A DNA stretch of 64,000 bases from Thermus brockianus (GTDB lineage Bacteria; Deinococcota; Deinococci; Deinococcales; Thermaceae). Numbering within the stretch: the stretch's first letter is position 1; every line of letters begins with the position of its first letter. Of the stretch, positions 37,496 to 49,255 are shown one piece after another. The stretch spans positions 1-64,000 of the forward strand of contig NZ_JAKEDV010000005.1 in NCBI RefSeq assembly GCF_021462505.1. Direction: 5' to 3'. The translations under genes were made by a program, and so were the position numbers. The notes under the pieces were generated by a model. It ran no database searches and was not told the DNA's origin. It worked only from the letters and a program-made list of their open reading frames with translations.

Positions 37496-38613
37496 ACCGC
37501 CACCTGCCTCTGGAAGCGGGCCGAGGCCAAGAAGAGGACCAAAGCGGAGAAGAGGGCCAAGGCCAAGAGGTGGGGCCAAAGCACCCCAAGGCCCACCCCT
37601 TTGAGCATCACCCCCCGCAGGACCTCAATGAGGTAGCGGGCGGGCACCAGGTAGGAAAGCATCTGGAAAAGGCGGGGCATGCCGTCTATGGGGAAGACGA
37701 AGCCCGAAAGGAAGATGGTGGGAAAGGCATAGGCGTAGGTGCCGAAGACCGCCTGCACCTGGGTGCGGGCCAAGGTGGAGATCAAAACCCCCGCCGCCAA
37801 GGAGCCCAACACGAAGAGGAACATGGCGAAGAGCAGAAGGAGGAGGCTTCCCCGCACCGGCACCCCAAAAACCCAGTGCCCCAGGGCCAAAACCAAGATG
37901 GCCACGGCAAAGGCGATGACCAGATAGGGCAGGACCTTGCCCAGGACCATCTCGTGGGGGCGCAAGGGGGAGGCCAAAAGGCTTTCCATCATGCGGCTTT
38001 CCGCCTCCCGGACGATGGAGAGGGCGGTAAGGAGCACGGTGAACATGGTGAGGACCAGGCCGATGATGCCGGGGATCATGAACCAGGCGGTCTTGTTGTC
38101 CGGGTTGTAGAGGGTGTGGAGGGTGGGGCTCAAGGGGGGCAAGACCGCCTCCCCGGAAAGGGCCCGGCCCACCAGGATGCGGGCGTTCACCTCCTGGATG
38201 GCCTTGCGCAAGGCGGCCTGGGCCTGGAAGGCGAAGTTGGGGTCGGTGCCGTCCACGTAGACCTCCAGGTTCACGCTCTCCCCCCGGCGCACCCTTTCCA
38301 AGGCCCCTGGGGGCACCACCAGGCCCACCCGGGCCTGGCCCCGGTCCACCGCCCTCACCACCCCCTCGGGGCTTTCCGCCCTCACCGCCAAATGGAAGCG
38401 GTTTTCCCGGGTGAGCTCCGCCAAAAGGGTCTGGCTGATGCGGTCCTGGGAGGCGTCGTACACCGCCAGGGGGATGTTATCCAGGGTGAAGTTGATGGCG
38501 TAGCCGAAGAGGAGGAGCATCAGGGTGGGCAAAAGGACGATGAGCCGCGGGAGGACGTGGTCCCGCCGGATCTGCAAAAACTCCTTTTCCGCTAGGGCGA
38601 GGATGCGGCTCAT
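37492..38613 (-). CDS. ABC-2 type transporter permease
   Basis: A 373-residue permease of the ABC-2 exporter class. One N-terminal helix, a periplasmic domain of about 150 residues (DASQDRISQTLLAELTRENRF...), then five C-terminal helices. The motifs REAESRMMESLLASPLRPHEMVLGK and FPTIFLSGFVFPIDGMP are typical of YhhJ/YbhR-type permeases. ATG at 38613 overlaps the ATPase stop as ATGA; upstream residues of the longer frame are not native. Only one permease gene is present, so it probably homodimerises. Confidence 0.9.
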   Translation of the reverse strand: MSRILALAEKEFLQIRRDHVLPRLIVLLPTLMLLLFGYAINFTLDNIPLAVYDASQDRISQTLLAELTRENRFHLAVRAESPEGVVRAVDRGQARVGLVVPPGALERVRRGESVNLEVYVDGTDPNFAFQAQAALRKAIQEVNARILVGRALSGEAVLPPLSPTLHTLYNPDNKTAWFMIPGIIGLVLTMFTVLLTALSIVREAESRMMESLLASPLRPHEMVLGKVLPYLVIAFAVAILVLALGHWVFGVPVRGSLLLLLFAMFLFVLGSLAAGVLISTLARTQVQAVFGTYAYAFPTIFLSGFVFPIDGMPRLFQMLSYLVPARYLIEVLRGVMLKGVGLGVLWPHLLALALFSALVLFLASARFQRQVAV

Positions 38614-39467
38614 GCTTCCCCCTTGGTGTAGACCAGGAAGACGTCCTCGAGGGTGGGCTCGGTGGGCGTGGCGGGAAAGGGCGGGGCCACGCCCTTCCGC
38701 AGGATGAGGCGCACCCCGTGGCCGCTGGGCCAGGCGTCCCAAACCCCTTCCACCCGCCTCGCCTCGGCCAAGGTCACGGGGGCGAAGTAGAAATCCGCCC
38801 GCCCCCGGGCCTCGGCCTTGAGCTCCTGCGGCGTGCCCAGGGCCAGGACCCGCCCGGCGAAGAGGAGGGCCAGGCGGTGGCAACGCTCCGCCTCGTCCAT
38901 ATAGTGGGTGGTGACCAAGACCGCCGCCCCCCGTTCCGCCTCCTGGTGGATGAGGTCCCAGATGGCCCGGCGGGACACGGGGTCAAGCCCCGTGGTGGGC
39001 TCGTCCAAGAAGAGGACCTCCGGGCGGTGGACCACCGCCTGGGCCAAGGCCAGCCGTTGCCGCCAGCCCCCGGAGAGGTGGCCCGCCAGGGCCTTGGCGT
39101 AGGGGAGAAGGCCAAAGCGCAAAAGGGCCTCTTCCGCCAGGGCCTTCGCCTCCCTTGGCCGGTAAAGGCGGGCGCGGAAGCGGAGGTTTTCCTCCACGGT
39201 GAGGTCGCGGTAGACGCTTTGCTCCTGGGTGGCGTAGCCGATCCGGGCCTTGACCGCCCAAGGCTCCCGCAACACATCTAGCCCCGCCACCACCGCCCGC
39301 CCCCCATCGGGGCGGAGAACCCCGGTGAGGACCCGCACCAAGGTGGTCTTCCCCGCCCCGTTGGGGCCCAAAAGGCCGAACACCTCCCCTGGGCGCACGG
39401 AAAGGCTCACCCGGTCCAGGGCCTTGAGGCTGCCGAAATGCCGCGTCACCTCCTCAGCGTGCACCAT
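38610..39467 (-). CDS. ABC transporter ATP-binding protein (exporter type)
   Basis: A 285-residue ATPase. Walker A GPNGAGKTT, Q-loop ATQEQSVYRDLTV, signature LSGGWRQRLALA, Walker B VLFLDEPTTGLD and the switch His in VTTHYMDEAERC are all intact. It resembles drug or lipid-linked exporters pairing with ABC-2 permeases. ATG at 39467 overlaps the TetR gene by 14 bases. It lies in one run TetR-ATPase-permease-barrel-LolA. Confidence 0.94.
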   Translation of the reverse strand: MVHAEEVTRHFGSLKALDRVSLSVRPGEVFGLLGPNGAGKTTLVRVLTGVLRPDGGRAVVAGLDVLREPWAVKARIGYATQEQSVYRDLTVEENLRFRARLYRPREAKALAEEALLRFGLLPYAKALAGHLSGGWRQRLALAQAVVHRPEVLFLDEPTTGLDPVSRRAIWDLIHQEAERGAAVLVTTHYMDEAERCHRLALLFAGRVLALGTPQELKAEARGRADFYFAPVTLAEARRVEGVWDAWPSGHGVRLILRKGVAPPFPATPTEPTLEDVFLVYTKGEA

Positions 39468-40038
39468 AGCGTCCCTCCAGATACCCCCGCACGTAGGCCT
39501 CCCGGTCCAAGGGCAGGCGCACCCCCAAAACCTCCCCCAGGAGGAAGCGGGCGAAAAGGGGACCCACGAAGGCCAGGGCCAGCTCCTCGGGGGGCTCGTC
39601 CGGCCGCAAAAGGCCCGCCTCCTGTTTGGCCCGGAAAAAGCCCACAATCCTTCCCAAAGCCAGCCCGAGCCCCCTCGGGGGGCCTTCCGAAAGGAGCTCG
39701 GGGTGGCGCAACAACTCTGCCAAGAGCTTGGGCAAAAGAACCTGATGGGCCTTGAGAAGCTCCAGATAGGCCTCCAAGAGGGCGGAAAGCCCCTCTGCCA
39801 AAGGGGCCCCTTCCTCGGGAAGCCGCTCCAGGAAGCCCTGAGGGAAGAAGGCGACCACGGCCTTCCGGAACAAAGCCTCCTTGCTCCCATAGCGGCGGAA
39901 AAGGGTCACCTCGCTCACCCCCGCCCGCCGGGCCACCTCCTTGGTAGTGGCCCCGCGGTAGCCCCGCTCCGCCAAAAGCTCCAAAGCGGCCTGGAAGAGG
40001 CGGGCCTCGAGGGGGTCGGCTTCCGTAAGTAAGCGCAT
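39454..40038 (-). CDS. TetR-family transcriptional regulator
   Basis: A 194-residue regulator. N-terminal helix-turn-helix: LFQAALELLAERGYRGATTKEVARRAGVSEVTLFRRYGSKEALF (described in part). The C-terminal ligand domain is Leu-rich and individual. First gene of the exporter operon, so it probably represses its own operon and senses an exported compound. Its own promoter is TTGACG-N17-TAGCCT at 40079-40051. Confidence 0.92.
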   Translation of the reverse strand: MRLLTEADPLEARLFQAALELLAERGYRGATTKEVARRAGVSEVTLFRRYGSKEALFRKAVVAFFPQGFLERLPEEGAPLAEGLSALLEAYLELLKAHQVLLPKLLAELLRHPELLSEGPPRGLGLALGRIVGFFRAKQEAGLLRPDEPPEELALAFVGPLFARFLLGEVLGVRLPLDREAYVRGYLEGRYGAR

Positions 40039-40050
40039 ACTTGCAGGGCA

Positions 40051-40087
40051 AGGCTACCCCAGGCCCAAGGCGCCGTCAAGGTATACT
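40051..40087. promoter_or_regulatory. divergent promoters tetR operon / pspA
   Basis: Minus: TTGACG (40079-40074), 17 bases, TAGCCT (40056-40051), 12 bases before the tetR ATG, i.e. a leader of about 5 bases. Plus: TATACT (40082-40087), 15 bases before the pspA ATG, with GGAGG in between. Confidence 0.65.
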
Positions 40088-40102
40088 GGACCCGGAGGCA
40101 GC

Positions 40103-40765
40103 ATGAACCTACTAGACCGCCTGGGGCGTCTCATCCGCGCCAACCTGAACGAGCTCTTGCGCCGGGCCGAGGACCCGGAGAAGATCCTGGAGCAGGCCCT
40201 CTTGGACATGAAGGAAGCCCTCAAGGAGGCCCGGGAACAGGTGGCAGCGGCCATGGCCGAGGCCAAGCGCCTGGAGCGGGAGGTGGAAAGCCACGAGAAG
40301 GAGGCCGCCCTCTGGGAGGAAAAGGCCAAGGAAGCCCTTAGGGCCTCCCGGGAGGACCTGGCCAAGGAGGCCCTGCGGCGTAGGAAACGGGCTTTGGACC
40401 TGGCGGAGGGCTTCAAAGCGCAACTCGCGGAGCACCGGGCCCTCACCGAGCGGCTCATGACCCAGCTCAAGGCCCTGGAGGCCAAGATTGACGAGGCCGA
40501 GGCCAGGAAGAAGCTCCTTTTGGCCCGGAAGAAGGGGGTGGAGGCGGCGGAGGCGGTGCGCCGGATGGAGTCCCGCTTGGACAGTCACCCCGCCCTCGAG
40601 GCCTTTGAGGAGATGGAGGCCCGCATCCTGGCCCTGGAGGACCGGCACGAGGCCCTAAAGGCCCTGGACGGCCAGGACCTGGAGAAGGAGCTCGCCGCCT
40701 TGTCCGGGGAAAAAGAGCTGGAGGAGGAACTCCTTCGGCTCAAGCGGGAGTTGGGCCAAGGCTAG
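40103..40765 (+). CDS. pspA: PspA/IM30 (Vipp1) family membrane-stress protein
   Basis: A 220-residue, almost entirely alpha-helical coiled-coil protein starting MNLLDRLGRLIRANLNELL, the amphipathic membrane-binding helix of this family, with RAEDPEKILEQALLDM after it. Long heptad-like Glu/Lys/Ala/Leu repeats fill residues 30-215. PspA proteins assemble on damaged membranes. It is divergent from the exporter operon, which may be induced by membrane-active compounds. GGAGG precedes the ATG. Confidence 0.93.
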   Translation: MNLLDRLGRLIRANLNELLRRAEDPEKILEQALLDMKEALKEAREQVAAAMAEAKRLEREVESHEKEAALWEEKAKEALRASREDLAKEALRRRKRALDLAEGFKAQLAEHRALTERLMTQLKALEAKIDEAEARKKLLLARKKGVEAAEAVRRMESRLDSHPALEAFEEMEARILALEDRHEALKALDGQDLEKELAALSGEKELEEELLRLKRELGQG

Positions 40766-40814
40766 CCGGGCCCCAGAACCTAAAGTGTTGGCCAGCCCAC
40801 GGCGGGAAGCGGGG

Positions 40815-40820
40815 TAAACT
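40815..40820 (+). promoter_or_regulatory. lipoprotein gene -10 (leaderless)
   Basis: TAAACT followed by 7 bases and the ATG at 40828. Confidence 0.5.
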
Positions 40821-40827
40821 CCCTAAC

Positions 40828-41472
40828 ATGAGGCGGTCCCTTATGGCCCTCTCCCTCCTCCTCGCCGCCTGCGCCCCCCAGGTGACCCAGGCCCCCGAGG
40901 CCCGGCCTTTCCTCCGAAGCGAGGCCTTCTACCCCACCGCCACGGGGCTGGAGTGGGTCTACGTGCCCGAGGGGGAGCCCCTCTCCTCCCCGCCCTACCG
41001 GGTACGGGTGGAGGGCCCCGCCCTCTACGAGGGCCAGGAAGCCCTCCGCTTCCGCGCCTATGGCCGGGGGGAGGACCGGGTCTACTACCGCCAGGTGGGG
41101 GCCTTCGGCGTGCGGCTTCTCGGCTTCCAGGACCCCTCGGCCCGGGTGGTCTTCACCCCGCCCGTCCTGGAGTACCCCCCGGAGGGCCTCCTCGCCCCGG
41201 GCTACCGCTGGGGGGGAAGGGTGGAGGTGAAGGTGGAGCTCCTCTCCCCCACAGGCCGGGAGCCTTTGGCCCAAGGCCGTCTGGACTACAGCATGGAGGT
41301 CTTAGAGGAACGGGAAGTGCGCCTTCCTGCGGGGAGTTTCCGCATCCTGCGCATCCGCCAGGTCTACCAGGACCAGGCGGGCCAGACCGCCTACGAGGTC
41401 TGGTTCGCCCCCCGGGTGGGGGAGGTGCGCACCCGGGAGGGGCGCATCCTGGTGGAGCGCAACTTCCAGTGA
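40828..41472 (+). CDS. predicted lipoprotein of unknown function
   Basis: A 214-residue protein with a lipobox (LLLAACAP; cysteine about residue 15) after a short hydrophobic signal, so it should be lipid-anchored. The rest is beta-rich with many Tyr, Val and Pro, including [16 protein letters not shown] and [24 protein letters not shown], reminiscent of repeated beta-strand domains in Thermus surface lipoproteins. No named family recognised. dxs follows 7 bases later, so it is co-transcribed with dxs. Confidence 0.72.
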   Translation: MRRSLMALSLLLAACAPQVTQAPEARPFLRSEAFYPTATGLEWVYVPEGEPLSSPPYRVRVEGPALYEGQEALRFRAYGRGEDRVYYRQVGAFGVRLLGFQDPSARVVFTPPVLEYPPEGLLAPGYRWGGRVEVKVELLSPTGREPLAQGRLDYSMEVLEEREVRLPAGSFRILRIRQVYQDQAGQTAYEVWFAPRVGEVRTREGRILVERNFQ

Positions 41473-41479
41473 GGTGGGT

Positions 41480-43327
41480 ATGGTCCTGGATAGGGTAAAC
41501 GACCCCGAAGACCTGAAGCGGCTTAGCCTGGAGGAACTCCAGGAACTAGCCGAGGAGATCCGGAGCGAGATCATCCGGGTCACGGCGCAAAACGGCGGGC
41601 ACCTGGCAAGCTCCCTGGGGGCGGTGGAGCTGATCCTGGCCCTACACCGCGTCTTCCACTCCCCCAAAGACCGCATCCTCTTTGACGTGGGCCACCAGGC
41701 CTACGCCCACAAGTTGGTCACGGGGCGGAAGGACCGCTTCCACACCCTGAGGCAGGAAGGGGGCATCTCCGGCTTCACCAAGGTTTCCGAGTCCGAACAC
41801 GACGCCATCACCGCTGGCCACGCCTCCACCTCCTTGGCCCACGCCCTGGGCATGGCCATCGCCCGGGACCTCCAGGGGGAGGACTACCACGTGGTGGCGG
41901 TGATCGGGGACGGGGCCCTCACCGGGGGCATGGCCCTTGCCGCGCTGAACAAGATCGGGGAGCTGCAAAAGCGGATGCTCATCATCCTGAACGACAACGA
42001 GATGAGCATCTCCGAGAACGTGGGGGCCCTCAACAAGTACTTCAAAGAGCTCCAAATTAGGAAGTGGGTCCACGACATGGAAAAGCTGGGGAGAAACGTC
42101 CTAGAGCGCATCTCTCCCCAGCTTTTTGGCCTGGTGGACCGGGCGAAGGAAGCGGCCAAGCTCATCCTCCACCAGGAAAACCCCTTCTACGCCTGGGGCC
42201 TGCGCTACATCGGCCCCGTGGACGGCCACGACCTGAAGGGCCTCGTGCACATCCTGGAGCACCTCAAGGCCCTGGAGGGCCCCACCCTTCTCCACGTGGT
42301 CACCAAGAAGGGCAAGGGGTACAAGGTGGCGGAGGCCGACCCCATCTACTGGCACGGCCCCCCAGGGTTTGACCCCAAGAAGCCGGAGAAGGTTTCCAAG
42401 GGCTACTCCTGGAGCCAGGCTTTCGGGGACGCCGTCACCGAGCTCGCCCACCTGGAGCCCAGGCTCTTCGTCATCACCCCGGCCATGCGGGAGGGGTCGG
42501 GGCTCGTGCGCTACTCCCTGGAGCACCCCGAGCGCTACCTGGACGTGGGCATCTGCGAGGACGTGGCGGTGACCACGGCAGCGGGCCTGGCCCTAAGGGG
42601 CATGAAGCCTGTGGTGGCCATCTACTCCACCTTCCTGCAACGGGCCTACGACCAGGTGATCCACGACGTGGCCATAGAAGCCCTCCCCGTGGTCTTCGCC
42701 ATAGACCGGGCGGGCATCGTGGGGGCGGACGGGGCCACCCACCACGGGGTCTTTGACATCGCCTACCTGCGCACCATCCCCAACCTGCAGATCGCCGCCC
42801 CCAAGGACGCCCTGGAGCTTCGGGCCATGCTGAAGAAAGCCCTGGAGGTGGGAGGCCCCGTGGCCATCCGCTACCCCCGGGACAACGTGGAAAGGGCCCC
42901 GGAAGGGGTGTGGCCGGACATCCCTTGGGGGAAGTGGGAGGTGGTGAAGGAGGGAAAGGAAGCCTACATCCTCGCCTTCGGCAAGACCCTGCGGTACGCC
43001 CTCGAGGCCGCAGGGGACGACCCCCGGGTGGGCGTGGTCAACGCCCGCTTCCTCAAGCCCCTGGATCGGGAGATGCTGCGGCGGCTCGCCCGCTACAAGC
43101 TCCTCACCGTGGAGGACCACCAGAGGATGGGTGGCTTTGGGAGCGCCGTTCTGGAGGCCCTTAACGAGATGGGCCTAAAGCCCGAGGTCAAGGTCTTGGG
43201 GCTTCCCGACCGCTTCTTTGAGCACGGGACCATCCCGAGCCTGCACCGCCAGGCGGGCATTGACCCCGAAGGGATCCGCCGGGCCCTGGCGGAGATGGGC
43301 CTCGCCCCCGTCCATGAACGGGCCTGA
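41480..43327 (+). CDS. dxs: 1-deoxy-D-xylulose-5-phosphate synthase
   Basis: A 615-residue TPP enzyme joining pyruvate and glyceraldehyde-3-phosphate, first step of the MEP isoprenoid pathway (ispF lies at 29426). TPP motif [30 protein letters not shown], the catalytic region [13 protein letters not shown], and [11 protein letters not shown] are visible. The ATG at 41480 has GAGGTG just upstream. It overlaps the MBL gene by 14 bases. Confidence 0.97.
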   Translation: MVLDRVNDPEDLKRLSLEELQELAEEIRSEIIRVTAQNGGHLASSLGAVELILALHRVFHSPKDRILFDVGHQAYAHKLVTGRKDRFHTLRQEGGISGFTKVSESEHDAITAGHASTSLAHALGMAIARDLQGEDYHVVAVIGDGALTGGMALAALNKIGELQKRMLIILNDNEMSISENVGALNKYFKELQIRKWVHDMEKLGRNVLERISPQLFGLVDRAKEAAKLILHQENPFYAWGLRYIGPVDGHDLKGLVHILEHLKALEGPTLLHVVTKKGKGYKVAEADPIYWHGPPGFDPKKPEKVSKGYSWSQAFGDAVTELAHLEPRLFVITPAMREGSGLVRYSLEHPERYLDVGICEDVAVTTAAGLALRGMKPVVAIYSTFLQRAYDQVIHDVAIEALPVVFAIDRAGIVGADGATHHGVFDIAYLRTIPNLQIAAPKDALELRAMLKKALEVGGPVAIRYPRDNVERAPEGVWPDIPWGKWEVVKEGKEAYILAFGKTLRYALEAAGDDPRVGVVNARFLKPLDREMLRRLARYKLLTVEDHQRMGGFGSAVLEALNEMGLKPEVKVLGLPDRFFEHGTIPSLHRQAGIDPEGIRRALAEMGLAPVHERA

Positions 43328-43928
43328 GCGCCTGGCCTTCGCCGCCAACCTTTACCGCGTGGAGGCGGAGGGGGGCTACTTCCTGGTGGACGCCGGGCTC
43401 CCTTGGGAGGCGGGGAAACTCCTCTCCCTCTTAGGTTCCCCGCCCCTTTTCCTCTTCCTCACCCACCACCACCTGGACCACGCCGGGGGGGCGAGGGCCC
43501 TTTGGGAGCAGTATGGGGTGCCCGTGTTCGCCCACCCCCTGGAGTGGCCCTACCTCACGGGAGAAAAGCCCCGCCCGCCCCTTCCCATCCCCCTCCTGGG
43601 CCGCCGGCTCGCCAACCTGGCCCCCCCTCTCCCCAAGGAGGCCCTCCGCCCCGCAGAGGAAGGGACGGCCCTTGCGGGCTGGCGGGTGGTCCACCTCCCC
43701 GGCCACACCCTGGGGCAGGTGGGGCTCTTCCGGGAAGGGGTGCTTTTGGCGGGGGACGCCTTAAGGGGCAAGGGCCTCCCGCCCCGCTTCATCAACGAGG
43801 ACCACGCCCTGGCGAAGAGAACGGTGCGCAAGATCCTGGACCTGGGGGCCCAGCGGGTCTACCCCGGCCACGGGGAGCCGCTTCCCAGGGAGCGGGTGGA
43901 GGCCTTGGCCCGTAAACTGGGGGTATGA
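43314..43928 (+). CDS. metallo-beta-lactamase fold hydrolase
   Basis: A 204-residue protein with the MBL metal motif [10 protein letters not shown], downstream HLPGHTLGQ and AGDAL, and YPGHGEPL near the end. This is the glyoxalase II-like branch with unassigned substrate. Translation is coupled to dxs by a 14-base overlap, and the next gene overlaps it by 4 bases. Confidence 0.9.
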   Translation: MNGPERLAFAANLYRVEAEGGYFLVDAGLPWEAGKLLSLLGSPPLFLFLTHHHLDHAGGARALWEQYGVPVFAHPLEWPYLTGEKPRPPLPIPLLGRRLANLAPPLPKEALRPAEEGTALAGWRVVHLPGHTLGQVGLFREGVLLAGDALRGKGLPPRFINEDHALAKRTVRKILDLGAQRVYPGHGEPLPRERVEALARKLGV

Positions 43929-44914
43929 GAAAGCTCGCCGCTTTAGGGCTCTTCCTCCTTGGAGCCTTGGCCCAGGAGGTGGTGGTCTACCCCGGTTTTG
44001 CCGAGGTGAAGGAGCCCGTGCTCCTTCCCCCTTCCGCCTGGGTGTACCTGGCGGGGGAAAAGCTTGGCCGCATGGTGCCGGGCTCGTTGCGCCTCCTCGG
44101 GGTGGAGGAGGAGGAAAGGCTTTTCCAGGGTACGGCGGTGCTTTTCCGCTACCGGGGGGAGGGGAGGGCCTGGCTCCGCTATCTCTACACCGGGCTTTCC
44201 GGGGAGGTCTTCTACACCCTCGAGGAGGGCAGGCTCACCGCCTGGGCCAGGCTTCGGCTGGAAGGGGAAGCCCTGCCGGCGGAACGCCTCGTCCTTCTGG
44301 CGGGGGAGGTGAACCTCCTTCCGGCCAAAGCCCTCCCCGAAGCCGCCTTCCGCACCTTCGGGGAAGCCCAGGAAAGCCCCTTCGGCCTCTTCCGCTACGA
44401 GCTTATGCCGAGAAAGCTTCTTCCCGGCACCACGGAAATCCCCTTCCGAAGGGCCGAGGTGGCCCCCACCCGGCTCCTCCGCTACCAGGGCCCCTTCCGC
44501 ACCGAGGCCTCCATCCCCCTGGAACGGGGCTACCGCTTCAAAGCCCCCTTTCCCTTGGCCCCTGGGGCCTTGGAGGTGGTGGAGGAGGGCCTTTTCCTGG
44601 GCCAGGGCCGCCTTCCTGCCACCCTCGAGGGCAACCAGGCCGAGATCTGGCTTGGGCAGGACCTGAGGGCGCGCCTTGGGCGCGCCGTCCGCCTCCTCGC
44701 CCAGTCGGAGAAGGAGGCCACCTACCTGGTGGAAACCCGCCTGGAAAACCCCTATCCCTACCCCCTCACCCTATTCCTTGCGGAAACCTTTCCCAAACCC
44801 TTCCGCCTGGACTTCCCCGGGGCCACCCTCCTGCCCGAGGGCTACCGCCTGGAGCTTCCCCTAAACCCTCACGAAGCCAAGACCCTCACCTACCGCCTCA
44901 CCCTTCCCCGCTAG
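43925..44914 (+). CDS. exported protein with a DUF4139-like C-terminus
   Basis: A 329-residue protein with a signal peptide ([17 protein letters not shown]) and a beta-rich body. The C-terminal stretch ETRLENPYPYPLTLFLAETFP...LELPLNPHEAKTLTYRL looks like the DUF4139 mucoidy-inhibitor-type domain: polar exposed strands ending in a tension-like LPPxExKTxxY pattern. Function unknown; probably surface or periplasmic. It is the last gene of the lipoprotein-dxs-MBL run. Confidence 0.62.
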   Translation: MRKLAALGLFLLGALAQEVVVYPGFAEVKEPVLLPPSAWVYLAGEKLGRMVPGSLRLLGVEEEERLFQGTAVLFRYRGEGRAWLRYLYTGLSGEVFYTLEEGRLTAWARLRLEGEALPAERLVLLAGEVNLLPAKALPEAAFRTFGEAQESPFGLFRYELMPRKLLPGTTEIPFRRAEVAPTRLLRYQGPFRTEASIPLERGYRFKAPFPLAPGALEVVEEGLFLGQGRLPATLEGNQAEIWLGQDLRARLGRAVRLLAQSEKEATYLVETRLENPYPYPLTLFLAETFPKPFRLDFPGATLLPEGYRLELPLNPHEAKTLTYRLTLPR

Positions 44915-44939
44915 GGACACCTGCCCTTCTCCCCTGTCC

Positions 44940-44945
44940 TAGGCT
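44940..44945 (+). promoter_or_regulatory. radical SAM gene -10 (leaderless)
   Basis: TAGGCT, AAGGGC, ATG. The same 15 bases occur before the GNAT gene at 17656. Confidence 0.6.
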
Positions 44946-44951
44946 AAGGGC

Positions 44952-46022
44952 ATGAAGCCCGACCTCCACCGCTTCCCCCTCTTGGTGGCCTGGGAGATGA
45001 CCCGGGCCTGCCTCCTCGCCTGCCAGCACTGCCGGGCCTCCGCCGTGCCCGAACCCCTCCCCGACGAGCTCTCCACCGAGGAGGGCCTTAAGCTCCTCCG
45101 GGAACTCGCCACCTACACCCCCAAGCCCATCCTCCTCCCCACCGGGGGCGACCCCCTGGCCCGCCCCGACCTCTTCCTCCTCCTGGAGGAAGCCCAGCGC
45201 CTAGGCCTCAAGGTGGGCATCACCCCCGCCGTCACCCCGAGGCTCACCCGGGAGGTGGTGGCCCGCTTCCGGGAGCTCGGCGTCCACCAGATGGCCATTT
45301 CCCTGGACGGGGCAAGCCCCGAGGCCCACGACGGCTTCCGCGGGGTGCCGGGCACCTTCGCCCTGGCCCTAAAGGCCCTGTCCTGGGCCCAAGAGGTGGG
45401 CCTCATGACCCAGGTGAACACCACCGTGACCCGGCGCACCGCAAGGGAGCTTCCCGGGATCGCCGAGATCCTGGCGGAAAAGGGCGTGGCCACGTGGGAG
45501 GTCTTCTTCCTGGTGCCCGTGGGCCGGGGAGCCTTGCTGGAGCAACTCTCCCCCGAGGAGTACGAGGAGGTGATGCACCTCCTCTACGACCTCTCCCGCC
45601 TTTACCCCTTCAAGGTGCGCACCACGGAAGGCCCCATGTTCCGCCGCCTCGTTCTAGAGCGCCGAAGGAGGGAGGGGGGAGAGGACGGGGCCTTGGTGGG
45701 GGAAGGGCGGGGCGTCCACCTTTCCGATGGCTTCGGCTTCGTCTTCGTGGCCGCCAACGGGGAGGTCTACCCCTCGGGCTTCCTCCCCATTCCCGCCGGA
45801 AACGTGCGGGAAAAGCCCCTTTTGGCCATCTACCGCGAAAGCCCCCTCTTCCAGGCGCTACGCAACAAAGCCCTGCTCAAGGGCAAGTGCGGGGTTTGCG
45901 AGTACCGGGAGATTTGCGGGGGTAGCCGGGCCCGGGCCTATGCGGAAACCGGGGACTACCTGGCCTCGGACCCCCGTTGCGCCCACATCCCCAAAACCTG
46001 GGGACAAATGCCCCTGGCGTAG
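44952..46022 (+). CDS. radical SAM / SPASM protein
   Basis: A 356-residue enzyme. The first cluster motif is CLLACQHCR (Cx3Cx2C, the canonical spacing; near residue 20), in the context LLVAWEMTRAC, typical of the heme-maturation/peptide-modification branch (AhbD, NirJ-like). TGGDPLARPDL is the SAM-binding GGE-like motif. The C-terminal KCGVCEYREICGGSRARAYAETGDYLASDPRC is a SPASM-type region with more Cys for auxiliary clusters. Substrate unknown; the adjacent cytochrome c gene suggests a link to heme or respiration, which is inference. Confidence 0.85.
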   Translation: MKPDLHRFPLLVAWEMTRACLLACQHCRASAVPEPLPDELSTEEGLKLLRELATYTPKPILLPTGGDPLARPDLFLLLEEAQRLGLKVGITPAVTPRLTREVVARFRELGVHQMAISLDGASPEAHDGFRGVPGTFALALKALSWAQEVGLMTQVNTTVTRRTARELPGIAEILAEKGVATWEVFFLVPVGRGALLEQLSPEEYEEVMHLLYDLSRLYPFKVRTTEGPMFRRLVLERRRREGGEDGALVGEGRGVHLSDGFGFVFVAANGEVYPSGFLPIPAGNVREKPLLAIYRESPLFQALRNKALLKGKCGVCEYREICGGSRARAYAETGDYLASDPRCAHIPKTWGQMPLA

Positions 46023-46038
46023 GCCGGCGCAGTCCTCC

Positions 46039-46044
46039 TATCCT
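46039..46044 (+). promoter_or_regulatory. cytochrome c gene -10 (leaderless)
   Basis: TATCCT followed by 6 bases and the ATG at 46051. Confidence 0.55.
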
Positions 46045-46050
46045 GGAGCC

Positions 46051-46479
46051 ATGCGGCGCCTTTTGCCTCTTATTTTCCTCGCCGGCCTATTCGCGCTCGG
46101 GCAAAGCCCGGGGGCCAAGCTCTACTCCGCCAACTGCCAAAGCTGCCACCAGGCCACGGGCCAGGGCATCCCCGGGGCCTTCCCGCCCCTCACCCACCTG
46201 GACAAGGTGGTCCAGGCCAAGGGGGGCCGAGAGTACCTCATCCGGGTGGTCCTCTACGGCCTCCAGGGCCCCCTCGCCGTGGAAGGCAAGGCCTACAACG
46301 GGGTCATGCCCCCCTTCCGGCAGCTGAAGGACGAGGAGGTGGCGAACCTCTTGAACCACGTCCTCACCACCTTCGCCAAGTCCAAGGCCAAACCCATCAC
46401 CGCCCAGGAGGTGAAGGCCCAAAGGGCCAAACCCCTCTCCCCGCAGGAGGTGCTCAAGTCCCGTCCCCCGGTCAAATAG
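46051..46479 (+). CDS. small periplasmic c-type cytochrome
   Basis: A 142-residue protein with a signal peptide (RRLLPLIFLAGLFALG) and one heme-binding motif NCQSCHQ. A downstream Met in NGVMPPFRQL is the likely sixth ligand. The C-terminal 25 residues are Lys/Pro-rich. It could carry electrons to the caa3 oxidase, but the window has no direct evidence. I start at 46051, the ATG 6 bases after TATCCT; a longer reading frame runs back through the radical SAM gene and is rejected. Confidence 0.87.
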   Translation: MRRLLPLIFLAGLFALGQSPGAKLYSANCQSCHQATGQGIPGAFPPLTHLDKVVQAKGGREYLIRVVLYGLQGPLAVEGKAYNGVMPPFRQLKDEEVANLLNHVLTTFAKSKAKPITAQEVKAQRAKPLSPQEVLKSRPPVK

Positions 46480-46498
46480 ACCGGTGTAACTCCCTCCC

Positions 46499-46525
46499 CC
46501 CGGGGCCCCTTGGCCCCGGGCCCTT
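46499..46525. terminator. bidirectional terminator cytochrome c / pyk
   Basis: A 9-bp stem CCCGGGGCC/GGCCCCGGG (46499-46507, 46512-46520), then CCCTTTT on plus; abuts the pyk stop at 46526. Confidence 0.82.
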
Positions 46526-49250
<2,725 letters not shown>

Positions 49251-49255
49251 TTAGC

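Noticed and set aside
38614-38883. A longer N-terminus for the ABC-2 permease
   Set aside because: The extra residues read through the ATPase gene in another frame; the ATG at 38613 has the ATGA coupling.
45727-46050. A longer N-terminus for the small cytochrome c
   Set aside because: It would be an out-of-frame reading of the radical SAM gene with no signal peptide at its start; the ATG at 46051 begins a proper signal peptide.
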